From Macrostomum hystrix (lineage: Eukaryota > Platyhelminthes > Macrostomidae), in assembly GCA_950097015.1 (NCBI GenBank), contig CATNEN010000009.1, forward strand, positions 374,501 to 438,500: a stretch of DNA of 64,000 bases, given 5' to 3'. Below, one piece after another: positions 1 through 11,814 of the stretch (position 1 is the first letter of the stretch; each line of letters starts with the position of its first letter). The translations under genes were made by a program, and so were the position numbers. The notes below the pieces were generated by a model. It searched no databases. It was not told where the DNA came from and was given only the letters and a program-made list of their open reading frames with translations.

Positions 1-116
1 TGTGTCGGCAGCGTCTCCACATAGATAATGCGGCTCTTGCTGCCGTACTCCTGCTGCCGCTCCAGCAAAATCTGCGGCATCACGAATAGCGCATAGCGAC
101 TGGCGGGCCTCAGGTC
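1..116 (-). CDS. InR: InR exon 7 (partial): end of first FnIII domain
   Basis: After acceptor CGCCCGCAG the sequence encodes DLRPASRYALFVMPQ, then YGSKSRIIYVETLPT. This is the G-strand end of the first FnIII domain, matching the family pattern 'L+P.t.YA.FV' and 'A+S.I.YV.T'. It runs off the window. Confidence 0.85.
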
Positions 117-3100
117 CTGCGGGCGAATTTATGCAGATGCTCAATCCGATACTGCTCATCGAGCACTGGCTTATTGCTCATCCGATACTGCTCATCGAGC
201 ACTGGCTTATTGCTCATCCGATACTGCTCATCGAGCACTGGCTTATTGCTCATCCGGGTGTGCTCATCCAATACTGCTCATCGAGCACTGGCTTACTGCT
301 CATCCGATACTGCTCATCGAGCACTGGCTTACTGCTCATCCGATACTGCTCATCGAGCACTGGCTTACTGCTCATCCGATACTGCTCATCGAGCACTGGC
401 TTACTGCTCATCCGATACTGCTCATCGAGCACTGGCTTACTGCTCATCCGATACTGCTCATCGAGCACTGGCTTACTGCTCATCCGATACTGCTCATCGA
501 GCACTGGCTTACTGCTCATCCGATACTGCTCATCGAGCACTGGCTTTCTGCTCATCCAGGTCTGCTCATCCGATACTGCTCATCGAGCACTGGCTTACTG
601 CTCATCCGATACTGCTCATCGAGCACTGGCTTACTGCTCATCCGATACTGCTCATCGAGCACTGGCTTACTGCTCATCCGATACTGCTCATCGAGCACTG
701 GCTTTCTGCTCATCCAGGTCTGCTCATCCGATACTGCTCATCGAGCACTGGCTTTCTGCTCATCCAGGTTTGTTCATCCGATACTGCTCATCGAGCACTA
801 GCATACTGCTCATCCGGCACTGGCTTACTGCTCATCCCGCACTGCTCACCCCTCAACTCACACTCTAGTTCTCACAACTGCTTGTCTGATCTAGTCTTAC
901 TAAGTGAATTAAAAACTCAATTGTGTCATCGAGATTATATCAAGCTTCATCCAATTCCGATTTCATGAGTAGATGGGGCAGTCTTCTTGTTCCTACGTTG
1001 TAGATTCCCCGAGCAGCAATTTGGCACTTAAAGCAGTCACCAGCTTGCCTGCATGTTAACTACTCGTAATTTGCTCCAGAATGCAGAGCAGCTCAGTGGA
1101 AACAAGCAACTCTCAGTCCGGATGCACAGAAAACCTCATTTGAGCGAAACTTTCTTGTGACAAGCACGAAACCCGGTGGATAATTTGTGGGGCCAGGCTC
1201 TCTGATAAATTGCAAATGAAGCTTCGCGGGAGGCAACGCACTGCATATCAAATGACCTGCCCATCAAAGCAACGTAGAATTGCACTCAAGCAACTGGCCC
1301 CTGTCACTCAAAACAAGCTCGAATTGATTCGCAAGCCACTACCGCAACAGCACTGCGACCGCAATACTGAAACAGCATACAAAGTGCTGTGCTGCACCTA
1401 TTCAAGTAAACTGCTCCGACTTAAGAGACACGGCAGGCAGACAGACGGACATGAGTAGGCAGACAGGAGCAGGAAGACAGGGGCAGGCAAGCAGACAGGC
1501 AGACGGACATGAGTAGGCAGACAGGGGCAGGCAGACAGGGGCAGGCAGACATGGGCAGTCAGACAGGGGCAGGCAGACATGGGCAGTCAGACAGGGGCAG
1601 GCAGACATGGGCAGTCAGACAGGGGCGGGCAGACAGGGGCAGTCAGACAGGGGCAGTCAGACAGGGGCAGGCAGACAGGCAGGCAGACATGGGCAGGCAG
1701 ATAGGGGCAGTCAGACAGGGGCAGGCAGACAGGCAGGCAGACAGGGGCAGGCAGACAGGGGCAGGCAGACAGGGCAGGCAGACAGGACAGGCAGACAGGT
1801 TCTTCAAACCGGACAGACCTGGACAAACTTCTGGCACTGCCGCCTTCCCAGTCGGTTCTGACAGTCGCCGATGCACTGCGAGCAGTTCTGCAGATGGCAG
1901 GCGTTGGGCAATGGTTTGGGTGGCGGTGCCTTGCCGGTGGGGTCTGGCTCCGGCTTCTCCAGTGCGTAGACATTGTCACATGGTGAGAATGTTGTTTGCC
2001 ATTGCCGGATCTCGCAGGTGGAAGGGTCAGCATACTGGACAGTCTCATCGGGGCCAACCAGGCGATAATAGATGGAGTAGCCGAGCACGTAGCGCTGGTC
2101 GCTGACCACCAGGTCCGGCCAGTGCAGGATGACTCCGGTGGCGGACACCAAGCCGACGGCGATGTCAAAGGTCCGTTTGATGCAGTAGGCGAGGTCACCG
2201 TTTGTCTTGGGCGACAGATCCTCGAGCGCATTCACCTGGACACGAATGAATTACATGGCGGTGATGGCACTGAAATTAAATATGCTGAAACAGTCACACA
2301 AGCAATACGGAATGCCAGATAAGAGGCTCAGATAAGAGGATCAAACAAGGACATACGACACCTTTCAGATGCTCAACAGGACAAATGAGCTTGAGTACTG
2401 TGACCACAGCCCACTGCGCCACAGAACCTGCTACACTGCTCCGGTAATGCCGAATTGCAAAGGTGAAAAACAAAAACAAAAACTTACACAAGGGACACCC
2501 TCGGCTTATCTGCAGTGCCAGGTAAACAGCAGGAATGAAGCTAACTCAGCCTTATCTTAGCTTTGCTAGAACTCACGTGACCTCAGACAGCCCTCTGTGT
2601 ACATGATGAGTAAGAGACGGCTACTAGAATTTAGGAGCTCACAGGAAAATCTCCCGGGAACTTGCGATGCGGCCAAGCAAATCTCTGGCCAGCAGCCACT
2701 GCCTCCTGTTGCTCCTGTCCACTCTGCCCTGTCCCGATTGTCCAGCAGCCACTGCCTCCTGTTGCTCCTGTCCACTCTGCCCTGTCCCGATTGTCCAGCA
2801 GCCACTGCGTCCTGTTGCTCCTGTCCACTCTGCCCTGTCCCGATTGTCCAGCAGCCACTGCCTCCTGTTGCTCCTGTCCACTCTGCCCTGTCCCGATTGT
2901 CCAGCAGCCACTGCCTCCTGTTGCTCCTGTCCACTCTGCCCTGTCCCGATTGTCCAGCAGCCACTGCCTCCTGTTGCTCCTGTCCACTCTGCCCTGTCCC
3001 GATTGTCCACTATACACTGGCACTATTCAGCCTGTCGTTGTTGCCCAACTCAATTTCCTACTGTCCTCTTTTCCTATCCCTACCCCCTGCTTCCAGTCAA

Positions 3101-6100
3101 TTTATTCTCTAATTTGCGCGTGTCGAATGCGGTGAAGGGGCACTCGCACAATTGTTCACTCGAATAATAGTTCACTTGAATAATAGTTCACTTGAATAAT
3201 AGTTCACTTGAATAATAGTTCACTTGAATAATAGTTCACTTGAATAATAGTTCACTTGAATAATAGTTCACTTGAATAATAGTTCACTTGAATAATAGTT
3301 CACTTGAATAATAGTTCACTTGAATAATAGTTCACTTGAATAATAGTTCACTTGAATAATAGTTCACTCGCACAATAGTTCACTCGCACAATTGTTCACT
3401 CGCACAATTGTTCACTCGCACAATAGTTCACTCTCACAATTGTTCACTCGCACAATAGTTCACTCGCACAATAGTTCACTCGAAAAAATGTTCACTCGCA
3501 CAATTGTTCACTCGCACAATTGTTCACTCGCACCAACCTTCTCGGCCACGTCGAGTGTCTCGTTGACGAAGGTTTGAATTCGGTTGTAGCAGAGCCGCCT
3601 GTTCATGTAGAATTGCACTTTGCCTCGAGGCACGCGAACCCGCCTGCCGCCGGTGGTGTTCCACAGGTTCTGGAGGAAGTCCGTGTGCTCAATCTTGATG
3701 GTGGGCCTGCGGTATTCAGAATGCAGAGAGATTGCAGAGAGCTGAAACTGGCACTGGAGTGTCTGCACTGAAACTGGCACTGGAGTGTCTGCACTGAAAC
3801 TGGCACTGGAGTGTCTGCACTGAAACTGACACTGGAGTGTCTGCACTGTAACTGGCACTGGAGTGTCTGCACTGTAACTGGCACTGGAGTGTCTGCACTG
3901 AAACTGGCACTGGAGTGTCTGCACTGAAACTGGCACTGGAGTGTCTGCACTGTAACTGGCACTGGAGTGTCTGCACTGAAACTGGCACTGGAGTGTCTGC
4001 ACTGAAACTGGCACTGGAGTGTCTGCACTGAAACTGGCACTGGAGTGTCTGCACTGAAACTGGCACTGGAGTGTCTGCACTGAAACTGGCACTGGAGTGT
4101 CTGCACTGAAATTGGCACTGTAACTGGCACTGGAGTGTCTGCACTGAAACTGGCACTGTAACTGGCACTGAAACTGGCACTGGAGTGTCTGCACTGTAAC
4201 TGGCACTGGAGTGTCTGCACTGTAACTGGCACTGGAGTGTCTGCACTGTAACTGGCACTGGAGTGTCTGCACTGTAACTGGCACTGGAGTGTCTGCACTG
4301 TAACTGGCACTGGAGTGTCTGCAGTGCACCAAGGGCAAAGCGGCCCCCAGCTGATTAGTCTAAGATCTCGGCTCCGACAGGAACTGTTCGAATCCCTTTG
4401 ACTCAGGAAACTCACGGGAAGGCTAAAATTTGACTTTGACTCACCTTGCCGCTCGGGTGGCTTCATCAACAACGTGCTTGCCGTGGACCACGCGCAGATT
4501 CGACAGGAATGACAGGGAGGTCAGGTCTCGGGAGGTCGTCACCAACAGAAACTGTTGAATCTCCGTCAGGTTGCGGAAGTTCTCCTCCAGCTTGCGCTCA
4601 AGGTCGGCTGAGGAATGGCATTGGGGATTTGGGGATGGGCTGGGATCAGGATCCTGTTTCAGGAGGATCAGGATTCTGTTTCAGGAGGATCAGACAGTTA
4701 TGGGAATCGGGTAGGCTACAGTTTCGTAATAATATTGGGGATTTCAACGATTTGGTATTATATGTGGGTTGTGAAGATGAGATTCCTGACATTGGGTGAT
4801 TTGAGAGACTTAAAGATGAGATTCCTGACCTTGGGTGATTTGAGAGACTTGAAGATGAGATTCCTGACCTTGGGTGATTTGAGAGACTTAAAGATGAGAT
4901 TCCTGACATTGGGTGATTTGAGAGACTTGAAGATGAGATTCCTGACATTGGGTGATTTGAGAGACTTAAAGATGAGCTTCCTGACCTTGGGTGATTTGAG
5001 AGACTTAAAGATGAGCTTCCTGACCTTGGGTGATTTGAGAGACTTGAAGATGAGATTCCTGACATTGGGTGATTTGAGAGACTTGAAGATGAGATTCCTG
5101 ACATTGGGTGATTTGAGAGACTTTAAGATGAGATTCCTGACATTGGGTGATTTGAGAGACTTGAAGATGAGATTCCTGACATTGGGTGATTTGAGAGTCT
5201 TGAAGATGAGATTCCTGACATTGGGTGATTTGAGAGACTTGAAGATGAGATTCCTGACATTGGGTGATTTGAGAGACTTAAAGATGAGATTCCTGACCTT
5301 GGGTGATTTGAGAGACTTGAAGATGAGATTCCTGACCTTGGGTGATTTGAGAGACTTAAAGATGAGATTCCTGACATTGGGTGATTTGAGAGACTTGAAG
5401 ATGAGATTCCTGACATTGGGTGATTTGAGAGACTTAAAGATGAGCTTCCTGACCTTGGGTGATTTGAGAGACTTAAAGATGAGCTTCCTGACCTTGGGTG
5501 ATTTGAGAGACTTGAAGATGAGATTCCTGACATTGGGTGATTTGAGAGACTTGAAGATGAGATTCCTGACATTGGGTGATTTGAGAGACTTTAAGATGAG
5601 ATTCCTGACATTGGGTGATTTGAGAGACTTGAAGATGAGATTCCTGACATTGGGTGATTTGAGAGTCTTGAAGATGAGATTCCTGACATTGGGTGATTTG
5701 AGAGACTTGAAGATGAGATTCCTGACATTGGGTGATTTGAGAGACTTGAAGATGAGATTCCTGACATTGGGTGATTTGAGAGACTTGAAGATGAGATTCC
5801 TGACATTGGGTGATTTGAGAGACTTGAAGATGAGATTCCTGACATTGGGTGATTTGAGAGACTTGAAGATGAGATTCCTGACATTGGGTGGATTGAGAGT
5901 ATTGAAGATGAGATTCCTGACCTTGGGTGATTTGAGAGACTTGAAGATGAGATTCCTGACATTGGGTGATTTGAGAGACTTGAAGATGAGATTCCTGACA
6001 TTGGGTGATTTGAGAGACTTGAATATGAGATTCCTGACATTGAGCCTAGATAGAGTGTGATTAAATCGTTGAAAACTAATTCTAAGATACTATAGTCTAA

Positions 6101-9100
6101 AATATTGGGATTGAGTTTGGCAGGTTGGACGGAATGTAACTCGGAGACTGAAGGATTGTGAGACTGACATCTGGCATAACTGTTATCTATCGGTCAGGGT
6201 TGTGGCTAGGTGGACACTGAGGTAGAGCAGACAGCTACTTGAACTTGAAATCCTGCATCTGCGTGGCCTAATTAAAGCAGGCTGGTGAGGCGGACAGGTA
6301 AGGGGGACCCGCGGCCAGGCGCAGATGTCAGCTAGAGATAAGGCAAGGGAGAAGGAAGCCGGAGACAGATGGAAATCCCCAGTTGGCCAGCTCATCCCGG
6401 GCTTGTCAAGGCCAGATGAAAGCTGCGAATTTCCTTCCGTTGAAAACAGAGGCGGCAGGCCGACTAGGAAAATAATCCGGCAAACTGGCAAGACCTGCTA
6501 AACTGCAGGCAAAGCACTGGGAAGCAGCAATCCCATTTCCTGAAGACTAGGAAAAACAATCTCGGGCATTGGAGACTGAGCCGAACCTCAACCCCAAGTC
6601 AGTTTAATCACGCGATTAAACATTCGCGGACCTGCAAGCACGGATTTAGAGACAAAAGGCTGGGGAAGATTTTAAGCGGGACCACTCTAATATTTTCCCA
6701 ACCGGATTGAATGCAGCCCAATTGACAAGGGGAGAATGAAAATTCTTCTCAAAGCCGAGGACAAAAACGGTTTGATTATTCTAAACACGGAACTCGTGCC
6801 TTGCAGGACAATGAAATTTGGAAAGGTTGGCGAGATAGGCAATAAAAAGGTGGAAGTGGGGAATATCTTAACAGGAAAGGGAAAATCAGATAGGGATTTT
6901 TTATTTTGGGAAAGGGATGATTAGGATTATTGGAGGTGTTTAAGCTTCTGGGGAGACAGGTATATAACGGGCAGGCACAGGTACTGGCTCACGAATGTTA
7001 TCGGACAGGGCGATGATAAGCTGGCCGATGCTCGTGCAGCCCTTGACGGCCTCCAGGTCCTCGATGGAATGTACCAGCAGGCCGTCGCAGTAGCGCATGC
7101 AGTTAGTTTTGTCCATGCACTTTACGCAGGTGTGGTTAGTATCGATTTCGTAGCCCAGCGGGCATGTCTCCACGCAGGTGCCATTGAACAGCTTCATGCT
7201 GGTGGCCCTGGAGGACTGGAAGCTGCTCTTGGATATGGCGCTCTTGACTGAGTAGCGCCGGTTCAGGCAGTCGGCATGGCTGATGCACAGCCAGTTGTGA
7301 TGAGACACGTGGCTGGCGGGGCAGCGGTCAACGCAGCGGCCCTCCAGCATGAGGTGCCTGCAGGCTACACAGTCCGAGTCACTGGGTCCGTGGCAGCCAC
7401 CGAGGCAAGCCGAATGACAGCAGGCTGACGAGTTGCCGTTCAGCAGGCAGCCGCGGTCGCCACAGGCCGGGCTGCACAGACTCTGGCAGGTCTCGCGGCT
7501 CCAGCAGTACTCAGCGACTGGGCACTCATAGCTGAAAGGAATTCCGAGCGGTTTGAGCAGATATCAGCCTCAGACCAACGCATGGGAGCCCTCCGCTTAT
7601 TAATTAGGTCAACATATCCATCCCAAGCATTTTGCTACCAATTAATACAAATCCCACTGACATATCCCAATGATATGAATCCCCCTCAAATATCCCAATG
7701 ACGCGAATCACACTCAAATATCACAATGACACGAATCACACTCAAATATCCCAATGACACGAATCACACTCAAATATCCCAATGACACGAATCCCACTCA
7801 AATATCACAATGACACGAATCCCACTCAAATATCACAATGACACGAATCCCACTCAAATATCCCAATGATGCAAATCACACTCAAATATCCTAATGACGC
7901 GAATCACACTCAAATATCCCAATGACGCGAATCACACTCAAATATCCAAATGACACGAATCACACTCAAATATCCCAATGACACGAATCCCACTCAAATA
8001 TCCCTATGATGCGAATCCCACTCAAATATCCCAATGACACGAATCACACTCAAATATCCCAATGACGCGAATCACGAATCACATTTCAAATATCACAATG
8101 ACACGAATCACACTCAAATATCCCAATGACGTGAATCACACTCAAATATCCCAATGACACGAATCCCACTCAAATATCCCAATGACGCGAATCACGAATC
8201 ACATTTCAAATATCACAATGACACGAATCCCACTCAAATATCCCAATGACACGAATCACACTCAAATATCCCAATGACGTGAATCACACTCAAATATCAC
8301 AATGACACGAATCACGAATCACATTTCAAATATCACAATGACACGAATCACACTCAAATATCCCAATGACACGAATCACACTCAAATATCCCAATGACAC
8401 GAATCACACTCAAATATCCCAATGACACGAATCACACTCAAATATCCCAATGACGTGAATCACACTCAAATATCACAATGACACGAATCACGAATCACAT
8501 TTCAAATATCACAATGACACGAATCACACTCAAATATCCCAATGACACGAATCACACTCAAATATCCCAATGACACGAATCACACTCAAATATCCCAATG
8601 ACACGAATCACACTCAAATATCCCAATGACACGAATCACTGAAACTCAAATGTTGCGAAGAGACAAATGAATTTGATGTTCTGTTGACATAGGTATGCAC
8701 TTTCTGCAGTCTGACATGCTGCTGCATCAAACGCTGGTCAGATTCAACTATGCTGCGTGTTAATGCCGGGCCTGATTTTGATTCGGCCAGACAAAAGTAC
8801 AAACTTGGGTGTTTCCGGGACCTGTCCCCGCCCCTGCTCAAGCCCAACCCTTAGGGCAGTCTGCTGGGGATGACTAGCAGACTGAATCCCCAGCCAATCC
8901 CCTAGAGATTAGCCAGGATGCAGATGGCAGAGGCAATGAGAAATATGTAGCAACAAAGCGACTCAGCATGGAACAAGCGGGCAACAGACAGGTGCACGAA
9001 TGAGAACTGAGGCACTGGGAGCTGCTGCATAATTTAGGAGGCCACGGCAATCGGGCCAGGGAGCAGATGAAAAAAGCGATTTAATCTTGATGAAAAATTG

Positions 9101-11506
9101 GCTACCTGTCCGATACACGGAATATCAGAAAGCTGCAACAATCTGCTTGAGCAGATAATCCTTGATACCTGGGATTTGAGCACTCGCACGGCTCCCCTGG
9201 GATTCGGGGATCCTCCCATCACAGGAAATTAAAATCCCAACCTCCCCAACCGCTGCGCGGGAGAGCGAACGCAGGCGGACTCGGGTTTGAGCACAGGCCC
9301 AGCGGGAGAGCTGGGGAATGTCGGATCAAGGTAACTGGAAACAGAATTGGGAATAATTACTAATCAGGGAGATATCATAAACACACCGAAGAAGGATTGA
9401 GCAGTCTGTGAGCCGCTCTTGTTATCCACGGGGAATCGAAACTGACGCGCGCTGAAAAGCCCGCAACATACTTGGGACAACATTTATGTTGTGACACGAG
9501 GTTGTGACAACAACATGTCACAACCTCGAGGGATCGTGGAAACTGCCTGAGAGCGCGTGAAATGCTTTGCTTGCCTGAAAAGGCCTGAGTGATTTAAGTG
9601 AGACTCCATGTAGGTCAATAGAGAGAATTTTATAGTTAGATTCTTGCCTTTGGCAGTTGATGTGCAATTTAGTGAGACTGTGGTGACCTATGATATATGG
9701 TGGCCACTCAAAGCATTGTGGTCCCTGAAATGCTCAAGTACTTTGTCCATGGACAGCACCTAAGAGCAGCTAAGACACCCGCAGCTTAGTCGCAGGCCTT
9801 ACTGGTAGACGTATTTGGAACTCTCGTCGATCCACTGAAGCCGGCCTGGGCAGACGTTGCTGCACAGCACGCGGTCGGGCACGTTGTCGAAGCGGACCTC
9901 CTTGAGGAACTCGGGGCGCACGATGGCGGCCCACTTGATGGATTTGTAATAGCAGAGCTTTGGTGCGTTTTCAACCCGCACGCCACCGCGCCCGATGTAG
10001 CGCAGGGAGGGCAGGGACATGTCCTGCAGGTCAGGCAAGTCAAAGATCACCAGCGCGTAATTCTCGTGCGTGCTGAAGCCGCGGATGACCGTCAGGCGAG
10101 GAAACAGGCCGGCCAGGCTCGTCAGGTTCTTCAGCCTGTACAGCACCAGGAAGCCGGATATCTCGCGTAGGTTGGGAAAGCTGAGATCGTTGCTCATCTC
10201 CATCATGCTCAGCACCACAGAGCCGTCAATCACAGTGCAGTGGCTGTAGTTATAGGCCTTGAAGGAGGTCCGCATTGCGTGGCTCACTGGGTCGCAGACT
10301 GCGGGAAGCAAGTCAATGCACTTTAATGGTCTGAATTGAATTGAACTGAATTGCCTGGCATAAGCAGTTAATGTACTTGAACTGAATTGCCTGGCATAAG
10401 CAGTTAATGTACTTGAACTGAATTGCCTGGCATAAGCAGTTAATGTACTTGAACTGAATTGCCTGGCATAAGCAGTTAGTGTACTTGAACTGAATTGCCT
10501 GGCATAAGCAGCTAATGTACTTGAACTGAATTGCCTGGCATAAGCAGCTAATGTACTTGAACTAAATTGCATGGCATAAGTAGCTAATGTACTTGAACTG
10601 AATTGTCTGGCATAAGCAGCTAATGTCCTTGAACTGAATTGCCTGGCATAATCAGTTAATGTACTTGAACTGAATTGCCTGGCATAAGCAGCTAATGTAC
10701 TTGAACTGAATTGCCTGGCATAAGCAGCTAATGTACTTGAACTGAATTGCCTGGCATAAGCAGCTAATGTACTTGAACTGAATTGCCTGGCATAAGCAGC
10801 TAATGTACTTGAACTGAATTGCCTGGCATAAGCAGCTAATGTACTTGAACTGAATTGCCTGGCATAAGCAGCTAATGTACTTGAACTGAATTGCCTGGCA
10901 TAAGCAGCTAATGTACTTGAACTGAATTGCCTGGCATAAGCAGCTAATGTACTTGAACTAAATTGCATGGCATAAGAATATAGCCTGAAAGAAGCAGCTA
11001 ATGTACTTGGATAGCCTGAAAGAAGCAGCTAATGTACTTGGATAGCCTGAAAGAAGCAGCTAATGTACTTGGATAGCCTGAAAGAAGCAGCTAATGTACT
11101 TGGATAGCCTGAAAGAAGCAGCTAATGTACTTGGATAGCCTGAAAGAAGCAGCTAATGTACTTGGATAGCCTGAAAGAAGCAGCTAATGTACTTGGATAG
11201 CCTGAAAGAAGCAGCTAATGTACTTGGATAGCCTGAAAGAAGCAGCTAATGTACTTGGATAGCCTGAAAGAAGCAGCTAAACAGGATGGTACGTGAATTG
11301 GTTTCTCTGACAGAAGTTACCAAATCATCACATAATCTTACATGTGATGAATCTTATGTAATCACTGAATCTTACATACTATGAAAAACACTAGTAAATG
11401 AAAAATAAAGCAGTTTTCATGGAACATAAGAATAATTACCCTTGCTGTTTGCTAAACCGGTAATTAGTGTCAGCAACAGCAGCAGCAACAGAGGCTGCTG
11501 TGCCAT
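1..11506 (-). CDS. InR: Insulin/IGF-receptor-like receptor tyrosine kinase, extracellular part (7 exons, partial)
   Basis: Spliced minus-strand gene with exons 11506-11440, 10298-9803, 7531-6993, 4607-4445, 3706-3538, 2235-1819 and 116-1 (continues off the window). All junctions are AG/GT and reading phases match across all six introns, giving about 655 residues. The domain order is that of the insulin receptor: signal peptide, L1 (with the family-typical stretches LFPRLTVIRG and NYALVIFDLPDL), a furin-like Cys-rich region, L2 (NLRVVHGK, RRLCYNRI) and the first FnIII domain (YVLGYSIYYRLV; final exon RYALFVMPQ and SRIIYVETLP). Transmembrane and kinase parts must lie beyond position 1. Known family role: plasma-membrane receptor for insulin-like peptides, signalling through PI3K/Akt. 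Introns 2 to 6 are largely minisatellite, and intron 1 holds two arrays. A receptor-like decoy without a kinase cannot be excluded from this window. Confidence 0.9.
137..850. repeat. 36-bp minisatellite, InR intron 6
   Basis: About 20 copies, core gctcatcgagcactggctta, with a few copies carrying an inserted gctcatccaggt segment. It starts about 20 bp from the InR exon 7 acceptor and is open in several frames because 36 is a multiple of 3. No protein is inferred. Confidence 0.95.
1430..1800. repeat. 14-bp minisatellite, InR intron 6
   Basis: About 26 copies of a 14-bp unit, core caggcagacaggggc, with cat/cag and gtc/ggc variants. It begins about 20 bp from the donor of InR exon 6. Confidence 0.9.
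1819..2235 (-). CDS. InR: InR exon 6: first fibronectin III domain
   Basis: A 139-codon exon in phase 0 at both ends (acceptor GTCCAG, donor CAG/GTCTGT). It carries VILHWPDLVVSD and YVLGYSIYYRLVGPDE, equivalent to the first FnIII domain of insulin receptors. A Cys- and Pro-rich insertion follows (PPPKPLPNACHLQNCSQCIG). Confidence 0.85.
2690..3010. repeat. 53-bp minisatellite, InR intron 5
   Basis: Six almost identical 53-bp copies, core cagcagccactgcctcctgt. One copy differs by c to g (gcgtcc). Confidence 0.95.
3143..3536. repeat. 16-bp minisatellite abutting the InR exon 5 donor
   Basis: About 24 copies of two 16-bp subtypes: aataatagttcacttg (left block) and gcacaatagttcactc/gcacaattgttcactc (right block). 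The last unit overlaps the 5' splice site of exon 5 (donor at 3537). Confidence 0.95.
3538..3706 (-). CDS. InR: InR exon 5: end of L2
   Basis: Encodes RPTIKIEHTDFLQNLW and FYMNRRLCYNRIQTF. The second is the family-typical 'N..LC...I..' close of L2. Donor AAG/GTTGGT lies directly at the start of a 16-bp minisatellite, so intron and array begin together. Confidence 0.85.
3746..4322. repeat. 26-bp minisatellite, InR intron 4
   Basis: About 22 copies, core actggcactggagtgtctgc, alternating gaaac and gtaac variants. Two short 12-bp partial units lie near 4115 and 4155. Confidence 0.95.
4445..4607 (-). CDS. InR: InR exon 4: L2 domain, middle
   Basis: Starts PDLERKLEENF and runs through LTEIQQFLLV and FLSNLRVVHG, the repeating strands of the second L domain. 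Acceptor CTCAG, donor AAG/GTGAGT; enters phase 1 and leaves phase 2. Confidence 0.85.
4762..6045. repeat. 39-bp minisatellite with 468-bp higher-order period, InR intron 3
   Basis: About 33 copies, core gattcctgacattgggtgat. Variants (acattggg/accttggg, agacttg/agactta/agtcttg, gagattc/gagcttc) recur in the same order 468 bp (12 units) apart. For example, the actttaagatg variant is at about 5121 and 5589. Confidence 0.95.
6993..7531 (-). CDS. InR: InR exon 3: furin-like Cys-rich domain and start of L2
   Basis: Acceptor TTTCAG and donor C/GTGAGC. It carries a dense cysteine pattern (CGDRGCLL, CCHSACLGGCHG, CVACRH, GRCVDRCP, GTCVETCPLGYE, CVKCMD) typical of the insulin/EGF receptor furin-like module. 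It then has VHSIEDLEAVKGCTSIGQL, the conserved opening of L2. Confidence 0.9.
7655..8640. repeat. 29-bp minisatellite, InR intron 2
   Basis: About 34 copies, core cactcaaatatcccaatgac. A longer variant containing aatcacgaatcacatttc recurs five times, suggesting spread of one mutated unit. Confidence 0.93.
9497..9528. other. Perfect 12-bp hairpin in InR intron 2
   Basis: CGAGGTTGTGAC at 9497-9508 and its exact reverse complement at 9517-9528, with an 8-nt loop. The function is unknown; no longer precursor-like pairing was recognised. Confidence 0.6.
9803..10298 (-). CDS. InR: InR exon 2: L1 receptor-L domain
   Basis: Begins after CCCGCAG and ends at donor CCA/GTAAGG. Encodes the whole L1 leucine-rich beta-helix, starting VCDPVSHAMR and containing SFPNLREI, LFPRLTVIRG and LCYYKSIKWAAIV, which line up with the first ligand-binding domain of insulin receptors. 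Ends with CSNVCPG, the entry to the Cys-rich region. Confidence 0.9.
10329..10972. repeat. 36-bp minisatellite, InR intron 1
   Basis: About 18 copies, core gcagctaatgtacttgaact, starting about 30 bp from the acceptor of InR exon 2. It is followed immediately by a related 31-bp array. Confidence 0.95.
10975..11285. repeat. 31-bp minisatellite sharing a half-unit with its neighbour
   Basis: Ten identical copies containing gatagcctgaaagaagcagc. The second half (agcagctaatgtacttg) is the same as in the adjacent 36-bp array; the first half differs. Confidence 0.95.
11440..11506 (-). CDS. InR: InR exon 1: signal peptide
   Basis: ATG at 11506 followed by MAQQP, seven leucines and a short polar end (GLANSK), a textbook secretory signal of 22 residues. 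Donor GTAATT follows at 11439, leaving phase 1. A splice acceptor (TTACTTTCAG) ends at 11531, 24 nt upstream of the ATG, so the 5' UTR is either spliced or receives a trans-spliced leader. Confidence 0.85.
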
Positions 11507-11530
11507 CAGGCAGTGAAGGCCGCGGCAGGG
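11507..11530 (-). promoter_or_regulatory. InR: InR 5' UTR segment after a splice acceptor
   Basis: TTACTTTCAG precedes position 11530, and 24 nt later the InR ATG begins. The acceptor may join an upstream 5' UTR exon or, if the animal uses it, a spliced leader. No TATA box was identified. Confidence 0.45.
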
Positions 11531-11814
11531 CTGAAAGTAACAGGCGGTGAGCAGTCTAAATTGCAGAGTATGGGGATCCTAAATATCATATATTTTAGAA
11601 GCGTTAATATTAGAATGGAAGGTGCATAAATCTTAACAAATCACATTTTATAAAATGTGACAATTTGCAAGGCAAGTTTTGCCTTTATTTTAGTAATCCG
11701 GATTCAAAGAAAGACGACCCGCCTAAGCTTAATTAGAACGACAAATTTTTATGTTCAAATTGACAATGCAATTGTTGCAAATCAGATTCTTTCCTATAAA
11801 TTAATCCCATTTCA

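Noticed and set aside
4380-4410. gttcgaatcc resembling a tRNA B box
   Set aside because: No A box or acceptor stem at the right distance, and it lies in an InR intron.
4615-6060. Long open frame of 13-residue repeats
   Set aside because: Explained by a 39-bp intronic minisatellite whose length is a multiple of 3. Both strands are open and it overlaps InR intron 3.
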